NCBI GenBank assembly: GCA_004298065.1
Contig: SCRL01000074.1
Location: forward strand, 1-64,000
Reading direction: 5' to 3'
From: Gammaproteobacteria bacterium
GTDB lineage: Bacteria; Pseudomonadota; Gammaproteobacteria; Acidiferrobacterales; Sulfurifustaceae
DNA length: 64,000 nucleotides
Below, in pieces: positions 27,915 to 39,292 of this stretch. Every line of letters starts with the position of its first letter. The stretch's first letter is position 1. A program made the translations under genes and the position numbers. A model generated the notes under the pieces. The model had not been told where the DNA came from and made no database searches. It was given only the letters and a program-made list of their open reading frames with translations.

Positions 27915-28250
27915 TAGGTGTCGCTTAACTCCGTTGCCTCACCCGCCCCGTAGGCGAGCGAGCGCCGAGGAAAGGCCGAAGTCGAGCCCGAAGGGGTGCG
28001 TGAGGGATCACGCACGTGCGCATCCGGGATAGGGATATCCCGTATGCGCACCTCCTGAGGCCAACCGAGATGCGAGGGACCCGCGTTGTGTGCGGGCGAA
28101 GCCTTCCGGGGCAAGGCGCTTTTGGTGACTTTTGGCAAGACAAAAGTCACCCGGGGGTGCAGGGGGCGGAGCGCCCCGCGTTTTTTAATGAAACGCCTGA
28201 GCGGTAAGCGGAGGCTGTACGAATGCCGACATCGCAACTTCGCTCGGGGT
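27915..28250. repeat. Hairpin-rich non-coding element
   Basis: This stretch between aroC and the gene at 28256 holds four consecutive strong hairpins. GTGCGTGA/TCACGCAC lies at 27996-28015. A 15-bp stem with one mismatch (GTGCGCAT..CGGGATA and partner) and GGGA loop lies at 28016-28051. GGTGACTTTTG/CAAAAGTCACC lies at 28124-28151. GGGGCG/CGCCCC at 28163-28177 is followed by TTTTTT at 28181-28186. The GGTGACTTTTG-type stem recurs in repeat families of many gammaproteobacteria as I recall. Open frames across it look like by-products. Likely a REP-like or inactive mobile element. Confidence 0.65.
28163..28186 (+). terminator. Terminator-like hairpin inside the non-coding element
   Basis: GGGGCG-GAG-CGCCCC followed by GCG and six T residues on the plus strand has the shape of a rho-independent terminator. 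No plus-strand gene is seen directly upstream, so it may belong to the element itself. Confidence 0.45.
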
Positions 28251-28255
28251 TCCTG

Positions 28256-28642
28256 TTAGTGGCGACCCCCGCCGTAGGACTTCAGCTCTGACAACGGGGG
28301 CCATGACTTAATATCCTCGCCTTCTGGCGACCACGCCTCAAGCTCAGACAACCTTCCGTTTCGGTCAATTAACATGACACCGACAAGAACATTGTCGGAA
28401 TTACGGCCCATATAATCGGCCACAGCAGTAAATGATTGTGACGTATCAGGCTCCTGATCCAATGACAACCCGAACAAAACCGTAGGGCATTGCCCACACC
28501 CGCAACGAGCAACGACCTTAAGTAAGTTAATTTCGAGAAGACGGTTCGGAGCTTCCTTTTCGAGGAGAAAGCGAAGCAACGAAAGTTCTTCGGGCGAAAG
28601 TTCTCGCCGATGCGGTATGCAATACGGCATTCGCTCGGACAT
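28256..28642 (-). CDS. Small AT-richer protein with Cys-rich CGCGQCPT motif, function unknown
   Basis: 128 residues with no signal peptide. An N-terminal helical part (SPEELSLLRFLLEKEAP) is followed by a conserved-looking RCGCGQCPT motif that could bind metal, then a beta-rich part with DNVLVGVMLIDRNGRLSELEAWSPEG-like composition. Its base composition is clearly AT-richer than the flanking genes and it abuts the hairpin-rich element, which suggests acquisition by transfer. ATG at 28642. Function unknown. The Cys motif resembles unnamed bacterial families with a CxCG.CP pattern. Confidence 0.6.
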   Translation of the reverse strand: MSERMPYCIPHRRELSPEELSLLRFLLEKEAPNRLLEINLLKVVARCGCGQCPTVLFGLSLDQEPDTSQSFTAVADYMGRNSDNVLVGVMLIDRNGRLSELEAWSPEGEDIKSWPPLSELKSYGGGRH

Positions 28643-28746
28643 ATAGCCCTAACGTTAACTTTAAGAAGTAATACCGGTCTTGTGCGCCGTATTGATCGTC
28701 TCGATCAAACCGCGAAGGGGCGGTTTGGCCATGAGAAATTTCCGGA

Positions 28747-29577
28747 TCAGCGGGCGGACACGCGGCGGGGCGATTCAGAATACACCCAGGCCATGCCTAT
28801 CCCGATCATGAACGATTCTTTTTTCTTCACCAGCGGACTGTCGGCGAAGCTCGCGCCCGAAAGCGTATCATAGCGCGCGAAGCCGCCGACCCAGAAGCCG
28901 TCGAAGCGGCGCGACAGGATCGCGGTCACGCGGCTGCCACTGTAGCCGCCCTTGGCGTCGTAGGCCGGACGCGTCGCGGTGGCGAAGCCCGGCGCAACTT
29001 CATAATAGTAATCGTGGTACGCCTCGCTCGCGTACATCGGGCCGAACGCGAGACTGCCCTCCCAGCCCGCGCCGATGCGCTTCATGTCGAGATACAGGTT
29101 CGGCGCGAACACCCAGCCCGCGCCCTGCGAGCTGCGCAGGTCGGTGGCCGCCACTGCGCGCAGCGGCAGGCGCAGCGACCACTCGCGGCTGGCGGACACA
29201 TCGCGATGTAACAGGATTTCGAGCGAGGGACCGGCTTCCACCGTCGCGTCGAGATCGGGCATGCCGGCGCGCGGCCCGTCGTCACGGCTCTTGGACGGGA
29301 TGCCGGCGGCGGCGCTCCAGTCGAGCTTCACGCGCTCGGTCTTGAAGATGTCACCGTGCAGGCCCTCGCGGTCCACCTGCAACAACCGGCCGCGGTATAT
29401 AAGGTAGGGAATCGGCGCGACGTAAGTAGTGCTGTCGGCGGAGCCGCGGTAATCGGGCACGCGCAGAAAGCCGGCGCCGAGGCCGAACTCCCACAGCGGT
29501 TTGTCCTGCGCCGGGGCCGTCGCCGGGAGTCCCACGAGTAGTAATAGCAGTGCCGCACGCCCGAAGCGAATCGACAT
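28747..29577 (-). CDS. MipA/OmpV-family outer membrane protein
   Basis: 276 residues starting MSIRFGRAALLLLLVG. The signal peptide is cleaved near APAQ. The mature part is an alternating beta-barrel sequence with WEFGLGAGFLRVPDYRGS, typical of MipA/OmpV (a scaffold for MltA and PBP1B, or a small porin). The C-terminus is IGIGMAWVYSESPRRVSAR. The start at 29577 is chosen because only it yields a signal peptide. Longer upstream frames overlap the divergent gene. Confidence 0.85.
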   Translation of the reverse strand: MSIRFGRAALLLLLVGLPATAPAQDKPLWEFGLGAGFLRVPDYRGSADSTTYVAPIPYLIYRGRLLQVDREGLHGDIFKTERVKLDWSAAAGIPSKSRDDGPRAGMPDLDATVEAGPSLEILLHRDVSASREWSLRLPLRAVAATDLRSSQGAGWVFAPNLYLDMKRIGAGWEGSLAFGPMYASEAYHDYYYEVAPGFATATRPAYDAKGGYSGSRVTAILSRRFDGFWVGGFARYDTLSGASFADSPLVKKKESFMIGIGMAWVYSESPRRVSAR

Positions 29578-29712
29578 CGTTCCCGGTTCCCGTGGTGTGA
29601 GATTCCAATAATGCCAGCAATCGGCAAGCGCGCCCACGTTCACAGACTTTTGCGCCCGCCGGACAATCAGGCTATGGTGTAAATGGCTTTCAAATAACGG
29701 GGCCGTAGCGGC

Positions 29713-30759
29713 GTGGCAAGAAAAACCAAGAAGGCCAGGCACAAACCCGGCGCGGACTGGGCCAGTCTGCCGCGGGAGCGGCTGCTGGACCTGCGCATCT
29801 GCGACCTCGACCTGCGCGTCGAGGGCACCGAAATCGAGCGCCACCTCGGCACGCTATACGCCGAGCTCGCCCTGCACGGCTTCGTGTTCCGCCCCCATTG
29901 CTGGCTGTCGGACGAGTGGTTTTCGCCCGACGGCGTGCCCGGCTTCGCCGTCCCCTTTTATCTCGCGCACCCGCGCCTGAAACGCCTCGAACAGGAGATG
30001 ATGCTCGAGGTTGAGGGCGCCACCGAGGAGCATTGCCTGGAGCTCATGCGCCACGAGACCGGGCATGCGCTCGCCAACGCCTACCGCCTCCACCGCCGGC
30101 GCGACTGGCAACGGCATTTCGGCAAATCGAGCCAGAAGTATCCCAAGTCCTACGAACCCAAGCCGTACAGCAAGCGCTTCGTCGTGCACCTCGACAACTG
30201 GTACGCCCAGAGCCACCCGGACGAGGATTGGGCCGAGACCTTCGCCGTGTGGCTGCGGCCCGTCTCCGACTGGCGGCGCAAGTACCGCGGCTGGCCGGCG
30301 TTCCACAAGCTCGACTACGTGGACACGCTCATGAAGGAGCTTCAGGACGAACCGCCGCGGGTGCAGACACGCGAAACGCCGCTACCGGTACGCCAGCTGC
30401 GCAAAACCTTACGCAGCTACTATCGGCAAAAGCAGGCGTTGTACGGACGCAAGACGCCGCTGTTTTTCGATCGTGACCTTCGCAAGGTTTTCGTCAGCGG
30501 TCCGGGACTCGGTCGCCACGAGCGCGCCGCGCGCTACCTGCGGCGCAACCGCATGGCCATCACCTCCATCATCGCGCGCTGGACCGGCGAATACCGCTAC
30601 CGCATCGACCAGGTGTTGGAGGAAATGATAAAGCGCTGCGACGAATTGCATTTGCGCGTGCTGCGCGAGGACCAGCAGCTGCGTCTCGACTTGGTGGCGC
30701 TGCTTACGCGTCTTGTCATGGATTATCTGCACAGCGGCCGTTACCGGGTAACGGTATGA
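29713..30759 (+). CDS. Putative zinc-binding metallopeptidase (Peptidase_Mx type)
   Basis: 348 residues from a GTG start. The zinc motif HETGH lies in LMRHETGHALANAYRLH near residue 114, and the downstream DEDWAETFAVWL probably supplies the third ligand. The N-terminal half has DLRICDLDLRVEGTEIE and CWLSDEWFSPDGVPG, characteristic of the Peptidase_Mx-like family as I recall it. No signal peptide. The next gene, an ATP-grasp ligase, overlaps the stop by four bases. The pair occurs together in other proteobacteria to my knowledge, with no assigned function. Confidence 0.75.
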   Translation: MARKTKKARHKPGADWASLPRERLLDLRICDLDLRVEGTEIERHLGTLYAELALHGFVFRPHCWLSDEWFSPDGVPGFAVPFYLAHPRLKRLEQEMMLEVEGATEEHCLELMRHETGHALANAYRLHRRRDWQRHFGKSSQKYPKSYEPKPYSKRFVVHLDNWYAQSHPDEDWAETFAVWLRPVSDWRRKYRGWPAFHKLDYVDTLMKELQDEPPRVQTRETPLPVRQLRKTLRSYYRQKQALYGRKTPLFFDRDLRKVFVSGPGLGRHERAARYLRRNRMAITSIIARWTGEYRYRIDQVLEEMIKRCDELHLRVLREDQQLRLDLVALLTRLVMDYLHSGRYRVTV

Positions 30760-31778
30760 AGAAGTTGAAAGTCATGATGGTCGTGCACTGGTCGCTGGTC
30801 CCGCCCGAGGACCTGAAGGCCAAGGACGACCCGCGCATGGAGAAATTCCGCACCGAATACGACGTCAAGCAGGCGCTGCTCAAGCTCGGCCACGAAGTGC
30901 AGGTCGTGGGCGTATACGACGACAGCGCACCCTTGCGCAAGGTCATCGAGGAGTGGAAGCCGGACATCGCCTTCAACCTGCTCGAGGACTTCGCCGGCAT
31001 CAGCGCCTTCGACTACTATGTCGTGAGCTTCTTCGAGATGATGCAGCTGCCCTATACCGGCTGCAATCCGCGCGGGCTGCTGCTCGCGCGCGACAAGGCA
31101 CTGTCGAAAAAACTGCTCGCGTTCCACCGCATCCCGGCGCCGGACTTCGAGGTGTTCCCGGTTGGGCGCAAGCTGCCACGGCGCCTGCCGCATCTGCCCT
31201 ATCCGGTGATCGTGAAATCGCTCATGGAGGAAGGCTCCGTCGGCATCGCCAAGGCCTCCTACGTCGAGACCGAAAAGGACCTGCGCGAGCGCGTGACCCT
31301 GATCCACCAGAAGATCAAGGGCGACGCCATCGCCGAGCAGTACATCGAGGGGCGCGAACTGTACGTGACCGTGCTCGGCAACCTCAAGCTCGAGGTGCTG
31401 CCGATCCGCGAGCTGGTATTCGGCCAGGCCGAACCGGGCGAACCGACGGTGGCGACTTATAAGGTGAAGTGGGACCCCAAGTACCGTGAGCGTCGCGGCA
31501 TCGAATACCAGTTCGCCAAAAACCTGCCGAACGGCACGGCCGACAAGATCGGCCACCTGTGCAAGCGCGTGTATCGCACCCTCAACATGAGCGGCTACGG
31601 GCGCATCGACCTGCGCCTGAACGAGGCCGGCCAGATTTCCATCCTCGAGGCCAACCCCAACCCCGGCATCGCCCGCGACGAAGAGTCCTCGCTCTCGGCG
31701 GTAAAGGGCGGCTTCTCTTACGAAAGCTTCATCCAGCACATCCTGAATCTCGGCCTCAAGGCCCGGTCCGAAGACTAA
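30756..31778 (+). CDS. ATP-grasp ligase related to D-Ala-D-Ala ligase
   Basis: 340 residues. The ATP-grasp fold is evident: KSLMEEGSVGIAKAS as the glycine-rich ATP loop, AEQYIEGRELYVTVLGN, and the metal-binding end ILEANPNPGIARDEESS. The N-terminal part (MVVHWSLVPPEDLK) is longer than in true Ddl. ATGA overlap with the metallopeptidase gene shows co-expression. It probably joins an amino acid or peptide to a carboxylate, but the substrate is not known. A canonical ddl would sit with murC/ftsQ, which is not here. Confidence 0.85.
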   Translation: MKKLKVMMVVHWSLVPPEDLKAKDDPRMEKFRTEYDVKQALLKLGHEVQVVGVYDDSAPLRKVIEEWKPDIAFNLLEDFAGISAFDYYVVSFFEMMQLPYTGCNPRGLLLARDKALSKKLLAFHRIPAPDFEVFPVGRKLPRRLPHLPYPVIVKSLMEEGSVGIAKASYVETEKDLRERVTLIHQKIKGDAIAEQYIEGRELYVTVLGNLKLEVLPIRELVFGQAEPGEPTVATYKVKWDPKYRERRGIEYQFAKNLPNGTADKIGHLCKRVYRTLNMSGYGRIDLRLNEAGQISILEANPNPGIARDEESSLSAVKGGFSYESFIQHILNLGLKARSED

Positions 31779-31851
31779 TCCCGCCATATCGCGCCCTGCC
31801 GGAGGGCAGTCCTGATGGCACACTTTTTTAGTTGACTTATTTACTATGGTA

Positions 31852-31879
31852 TTGAAATCAAAATTATTGATCGTATATT
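31852..31879 (+). promoter_or_regulatory. Promoter of the gene at 31912
   Basis: TTGAAA (31852-31857) and TATATT (31874-31879) with a 16-base spacer lie in a very AT-rich stretch, followed by the strong ribosome site AGAGGAGG five bases before the ATG. A TTGACT further upstream (31832-31837) may be an alternative -35. The layout suggests a well-expressed gene. Confidence 0.55.
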
Positions 31880-31911
31880 AGAGAATACTTATTTACTCAG
31901 AGGAGGCATAT

Positions 31912-32370
31912 ATGGCTGCGCTTATTCCCGGCTTCCCAACCGACGGCGTGGTGACCATCAACAGAGTCATCCTGCGGCCCGAGTACACCGTCGATGACCT
32001 GCAGGAGCGGGTCGCCATGCTGTGCGAGAACGTCAAGACCTACCACTCCGACACCGGTTTCGTCGGCGGCTTCGTGGCGCTCAACAGCGGCAATATCTCA
32101 AACGAGGGCTCGACCGTCGGCCAGACGGTGGCCAGCCCACTCAAGGATAAGGAGGCGCTGATCGTCACCTTCTGGCGCTCGTTCGAGGACCACGAGCAGT
32201 CGCACCGGTCGGACACCTTCCAGCCGCTGTTCAAGGAGGTGCTGGCGCTGTGCGAAAACGGCAACGAGGAACTCGCCTACACCATGCTCTGGTCCGGCAA
32301 GGCCTACAGCCCCGAAGAGGCCAAGGCCGCGCGTACCGCCAAGGAGAAATACGGCAAGCACGCCGCCTGA
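31912..32370 (+). CDS. Conserved-looking 152-aa protein, possibly dimeric alpha-beta barrel (ABM-like)
   Basis: Starts MAALIPGFPTDGVVTINRV and has no signal peptide. The segment with VTFWRSFEDHEQSHRSDTF resembles antibiotic biosynthesis monooxygenase-like barrels, which often bind haem or small aromatics. Two cysteines (MLCENVK and LALCENG). It stands alone with its own promoter, strong ribosome site and strong terminator, so probably a monocistronic, abundant product. I do not recognise a function. Confidence 0.7.
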   Translation: MAALIPGFPTDGVVTINRVILRPEYTVDDLQERVAMLCENVKTYHSDTGFVGGFVALNSGNISNEGSTVGQTVASPLKDKEALIVTFWRSFEDHEQSHRSDTFQPLFKEVLALCENGNEELAYTMLWSGKAYSPEEAKAARTAKEKYGKHAA

Positions 32371-32394
32371 ACCAGACCGACGTTCACGTGCGAA

Positions 32395-32430
32395 CGGCCT
32401 CCCGGAGAAATCCGGGGGGCCGTTTTTTTT
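32395..32430 (+). terminator. Rho-independent terminator of the gene at 31912
   Basis: CGGCCTCCCGG and CCGGGGGGCCG form an 11-bp stem (one G-U pair) with loop AGAAAT, followed by eight T residues. Confidence 0.9.
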
Positions 32431-32483
32431 CTTAAACAGGTGTTTCCGCTACACTGCGCGGCTACTCGACAAACGTTTGATAC

Positions 32484-36195
<3,712 letters not shown>

Positions 36196-36206
<11 letters not shown>

Positions 36207-36423
36207 CGCGCCAAGCGACCTCGCCGCGCGCGTGGTCGAGCTCGAAACCCGCGTCGCGTTTCAGGACCAGACCGTCCAGGAACTGAACGAGACCGTTATC
36301 CTCCAGCAACGGGAAATAGACAACCTTACCCGGGAACTCGAAACCCTCCGAGGTCGCCTGCGCGGGCTCGCGCCTTCGCCTGTGGTGCCGCCAGACGAGG
36401 AAACTCCGCCGCCGCACTATTAA
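36196..36423 (+). CDS. slyX: SlyX family protein
   Basis: 75 residues, a coiled coil throughout most of the chain: [20 protein letters not shown] onward, then [19 protein letters not shown] and a Pro-rich tail ending in PPHY, all typical of SlyX. The role is unknown across the family. The ATG lies inside the metH 3' end (11-base overlap, different frame), so translation depends on metH. Confidence 0.88.
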
Positions 36424-36429
36424 GACATC

Positions 36430-36666
36430 TCAACGCCGCCGGACGTAGTAGTAGAACTTGCCGTCGCGTTCTTCGCTCGCCACGAGCTTGTTATGTGTGC
36501 GCGCGCACCAAGCTGGTATATCCATTTTTGAACCCACGTCTGTTGAGATGACTTCGAGCACCTGACCCGACTGCATCTGCTTCACGGCGCGGTTGGTCTC
36601 GACCATCGGCACCGGGCAGCACTGGCCGGAGGTGTCGATGGTACGATCGGATTTGATGCCGCTCAT
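36430..36666 (-). CDS. TusA-family sulfur carrier (paralogue 1)
   Basis: 78 residues from ATG at 36666 (GGGAG upstream). The TusA motif CPVP follows an extra Cys (GQCCPVPMVETNRAV). The fold continues with GQVLEVISTDVG and IPAWCARTHNKLV. TusA proteins carry a persulfide on the first CPxP Cys. The third Cys (AWC) is typical of YeeD/SirA-like members. The start overlaps the HAD stop as ATGA, placing it last in yqiA-SRAP-HAD-tusA. Family certain, partner unknown. Confidence 0.88.
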   Translation of the reverse strand: MSGIKSDRTIDTSGQCCPVPMVETNRAVKQMQSGQVLEVISTDVGSKMDIPAWCARTHNKLVASEERDGKFYYYVRRR

Positions 36667-37289
36667 ACGGATATCTCCCGTTGTCCTGAAAACAGCGGCG
36701 CGAGTCGCGCCAAGCACGCATCCTCGTCAGTAAACAGCCAGGCGATCAGACCGCGCGAAACGGCGCGCTCGATGTTGCCGGCATTGTCATCCACCAGCAG
36801 CGCTTCGCGCGGGTGCACACCCAGGTCGGCGACGACGTCGTCGAACAGCGATGCGTCGGCCTTGCCCTTGCCGAGGCGGTAGCTGATGTAAAGTCGGTCG
36901 AACTCGCGGAAGAAATGGTCGCGCGCATCGAGCCGGTCGAGCCAGTCGATCTGGTCGCTCAACAATGCGCAGCGGATGTTCCTCGCTCGCAAGTCGTGCA
37001 CGAGCTGAAGCATGTGCGGGCGCAGCCGGAAGCGCGCCAGCACGTCCGCGCGCACCTCGTCGTCGCTCTCGCGAAAGCTGATGTGCGCGCGCAGTGCCCG
37101 CCAGAAGTCCGCTTCGCCGCCGCGTCCGATGATGAAACCGCTGCCGTAGATGGCGTCGTGACAGGCCTGGAGCACCCGGGTTTCGTCGAGGCCGTTGCGC
37201 GCGGCCAGCGCGCGCAGGCCTTGATGGAAGCCTTCCTCGGCGATTACGCCACCAAAGTCGAACAGCACTGCGCGCGGCGGCTCAGGCAT
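36663..37289 (-). CDS. HAD-superfamily (subfamily IA) hydrolase
   Basis: 208 residues starting MPEPPRAVLFDFGGV at 37289. Motif I is FDFGGV, with the nucleophilic Asp but Gly at the +2 position, as in the YihX/epoxide-hydrolase-N group. Motif II is ALLSDQ and motif IV is LLVDDNAGNI. A helical cap lies between. Likely a phosphatase of small phosphorylated metabolites, substrate unknown. The start overlaps the 3' end of the SRAP-like gene by 8 bases and the stop overlaps tusA by 4. Confidence 0.82.
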   Translation of the reverse strand: MPEPPRAVLFDFGGVIAEEGFHQGLRALAARNGLDETRVLQACHDAIYGSGFIIGRGGEADFWRALRAHISFRESDDEVRADVLARFRLRPHMLQLVHDLRARNIRCALLSDQIDWLDRLDARDHFFREFDRLYISYRLGKGKADASLFDDVVADLGVHPREALLVDDNAGNIERAVSRGLIAWLFTDEDACLARLAPLFSGQREISV

Positions 37290-37713
37290 CCATCGTCTCC
37301 CGGCTGACGACCCGCGGCCAGCGGTCGTGCAGCGCGCGCTGCGCGGGTTCCGTCGGCACCCGCGTGACGACGTACACGCGTTGCTCTTCGCCGTACGTGG
37401 CGACAAGGCCCTGGAGCCATTGGCCGGCGTCGAGCCGGTACCAGTGCGAATGACCGGCGTGGTCCTTCTCCATGAATTCCTCGATTACAAGGCGTACCGC
37501 CTGGGGGTCGTAACGATCCCAGCGCCCCTGTTTGATCGAATCGAGCCGCGCCCAACCGCCGGGCGGCAGCGTCCCCGTTTGCTCCTCGCGCCGTCCCCAG
37601 GGCAGCAGCATGTGTCCGCCATCGCGCTGCAATACCGGCAGCGCCGCCTTCGGGTTAGGGAAATAGCTCGTCACCGTTTTGCCTTCATGTTTGTATTTCG
37701 CGCCGCCACACAC
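37282..37713 (-). CDS. Compact SRAP (HMCES/YedK)-like protein
   Basis: Using GTG at 37713 gives a 143-residue protein beginning MCGGAKYKHEG, which places Cys at position 2, as required for the SRAP nucleophile after Met removal. Other SRAP-like features follow: LLPWGRRE, GWARLDSI (compare NARxET), VIEEFMEKD (compare the FYEW glutamate) and the C-terminal ALHDRWPRVV (compare IHDRMPVV). SRAP proteins form covalent thiazolidine links to abasic sites in single-stranded DNA. It is about 80 residues shorter than YedK. The start is two bases after yqiA, and no ribosome site is seen, so coupling is likely. Confidence 0.65.
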   Translation of the reverse strand: MCGGAKYKHEGKTVTSYFPNPKAALPVLQRDGGHMLLPWGRREEQTGTLPPGGWARLDSIKQGRWDRYDPQAVRLVIEEFMEKDHAGHSHWYRLDAGQWLQGLVATYGEEQRVYVVTRVPTEPAQRALHDRWPRVVSRETMDA

Positions 37714-37715
37714 GG

Positions 37716-38294
37716 TCAAAGTTTCTCATACAACGCGAGAATTTCCGGCAGCGCCTCGGCCATGTGGTCGAAACGGTGCGAGCCGCCGGGATAGACGATG
37801 ATTTTTCCGCACCCGCGGTAGTAGCTCTGCGCGACACGGTAATCCAACAGCTCGTCGCCCTCGTCGAGCAATAGCAGCGTCGGAACGCCGGCCTCGCAAT
37901 GTGCGTGCTTCACGCGCGCGAATGCACGCACCTGCGTCTCGGTCAACACGTAGTGTTCGCCCGTGGCCTCGTTCACGTTCGGGCCGACAACGTCGAGCAG
38001 ATCCACATCCGGATGGATGCCGGGGTTGATCAACACCATGCCGGCGTTCAGCTCCGCCGCCAGATGCCGCGCCCAGAAGCCACCCAAGGAGCTGCCGACG
38101 AGCAGCAGCTTCTTGTCATCCGGATGTTCGCGACGTACGCGCGCAAAATAGTCGCGCAGGAAGCCCGGTGCTTTATCGGGGTCGTGCGTGGGGTAAGTGG
38201 GGGAAAAAACCGTGAGGTCCGACAGGTTCTGTCTGAGCCACGTGGCCTTGCCGGAGGTGCCGCCGCTGTTGAAGCCGTGCAGGTAAACGATCAC
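37716..38294 (-). CDS. yqiA: YqiA-like alpha/beta-hydrolase esterase
   Basis: 192 residues starting MIVYLHGFNSGG. The nucleophile elbow is GSSLGGFWA (Ser near 68), with a late Asp (DEGDELLDY) and His (GGSHRFDHM) completing a triad. Length and motifs match YqiA, a small esterase of unknown physiological substrate. First gene of a four-gene overlapping operon (yqiA, SRAP-like, HAD, tusA). Confidence 0.85.
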   Translation of the reverse strand: MIVYLHGFNSGGTSGKATWLRQNLSDLTVFSPTYPTHDPDKAPGFLRDYFARVRREHPDDKKLLLVGSSLGGFWARHLAAELNAGMVLINPGIHPDVDLLDVVGPNVNEATGEHYVLTETQVRAFARVKHAHCEAGVPTLLLLDEGDELLDYRVAQSYYRGCGKIIVYPGGSHRFDHMAEALPEILALYEKL

Positions 38295-38439
38295 GCAAAC
38301 CCCTGATTGTTCCGTCCGGGGTCGATGAGCGGCGGCTTTGGCGCGCCCGCCGGCCCGGCCCTTTCAAGGGTCATATCTTATCTTAAGTACACGCGGCACA
38401 TTCGGTGCCGTCGTTCGTTTCAGGAACAAGGAGAGAGAC

Positions 38440-39216
38440 ATGGCTGCATCTGCCACCAAAACCGTTATGAGACTGCTCGCGCTCATGGCGGCCGTCGCAT
38501 TGAGCGCCTGCGTCATCATTCCCTCGTCGTACGAAACCCAGGCGTTCGGCAAATCGAAGAAATTCGCCGTGGTGTCCGTGTTCGCGTCGCCGGAGATCAG
38601 CTCCGGCTCCGGTACCGGCTCCGGCATCGGCTTCACGGTCTCGGGGCTGATCAAGGCGGTCTCGGACGAGTCCGGCTACCACAACGACGCCGACAAGATC
38701 CTCGCCGACACCTCGCCGCAAATTCTCAAGGATATCGGCAGCAGCCGGCATTACACGCTGGTTCCGGCCAGGACCGTGCTCGACCATAAGGCCTATCGCG
38801 CGGCCGAGGCCGAGGACACCGGCATCCCGCTCGGTTTCGGCAAGAAGTGGCTGGTGGCGCCGGGCTATAAGTTCATCAAGTCCGAGGACAAGCTCGGCAA
38901 ACTCGCGCGCGAACTCAACGTGGACGCGGTCATGGTCGTGACCCTGCACTACTCCGCCGGTTTCACCGGCGCCCAGGTCGGCGGACTCGTCGCCGGTGGC
39001 ACACACAGCGGCAAAGTCATGCTGACGGTGTACGCCGTGGATCGCAACGGCAAGGTGGTTTGGAAGGACGGTGCCGACGCCAGTTCCGACAACAGCATCG
39101 GCGGCATCGGCGAATCGGTGAACTTCACGCGCCTGCATCCGCTGCTGATCGAGGCCACGCGCAACGCCACGAAGAAACTCATGGAGAACGTAAACAGCAA
39201 GGTCGCGTCGCTGTAG
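38440..39216 (+). CDS. Putative outer-membrane-type lipoprotein, function unknown
   Basis: 258 residues from ATG at 38440, with AAGGAG seven bases upstream. The signal peptide ends in lipobox LSAC. The mature protein has an alpha/beta domain with KKFAVVSVFASPEI and LNVDAVMVVTLHYSAGF, followed by a Ser/Gly-rich turn. It resembles general stress-type lipoproteins that bind nothing obvious. A strong terminator follows, so it is probably monocistronic. Confidence 0.72.
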   Translation: MAASATKTVMRLLALMAAVALSACVIIPSSYETQAFGKSKKFAVVSVFASPEISSGSGTGSGIGFTVSGLIKAVSDESGYHNDADKILADTSPQILKDIGSSRHYTLVPARTVLDHKAYRAAEAEDTGIPLGFGKKWLVAPGYKFIKSEDKLGKLARELNVDAVMVVTLHYSAGFTGAQVGGLVAGGTHSGKVMLTVYAVDRNGKVVWKDGADASSDNSIGGIGESVNFTRLHPLLIEATRNATKKLMENVNSKVASL

Positions 39217-39237
39217 TCCTTTTGGTTCTCTCCTCAT

Positions 39238-39268
39238 CCCGCCGGGTGGGTGCCCGGCGGGTTTTTTT
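39238..39268 (+). terminator. Rho-independent terminator of the lipoprotein gene
   Basis: CCCGCCGGG and CCCGGCGGG form a 9-bp perfect stem with loop TGGGTG, then seven T residues. Confidence 0.92.
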
Positions 39269-39292
39269 GTTTGGCGCCAAAGAACGGGCGGC

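Noticed and set aside
27914-28237. A 107-codon minus-strand open frame through the hairpin element
   Set aside because: It runs straight through the palindromes, has no ribosome site and no domain. The hairpins explain the sequence better than coding does.
28643-28746. CAAACCGC/GCGGTTTG hairpin downstream of mipA as a terminator
   Set aside because: The stem is good but neither strand has a following T-run, so it is not called a terminator.
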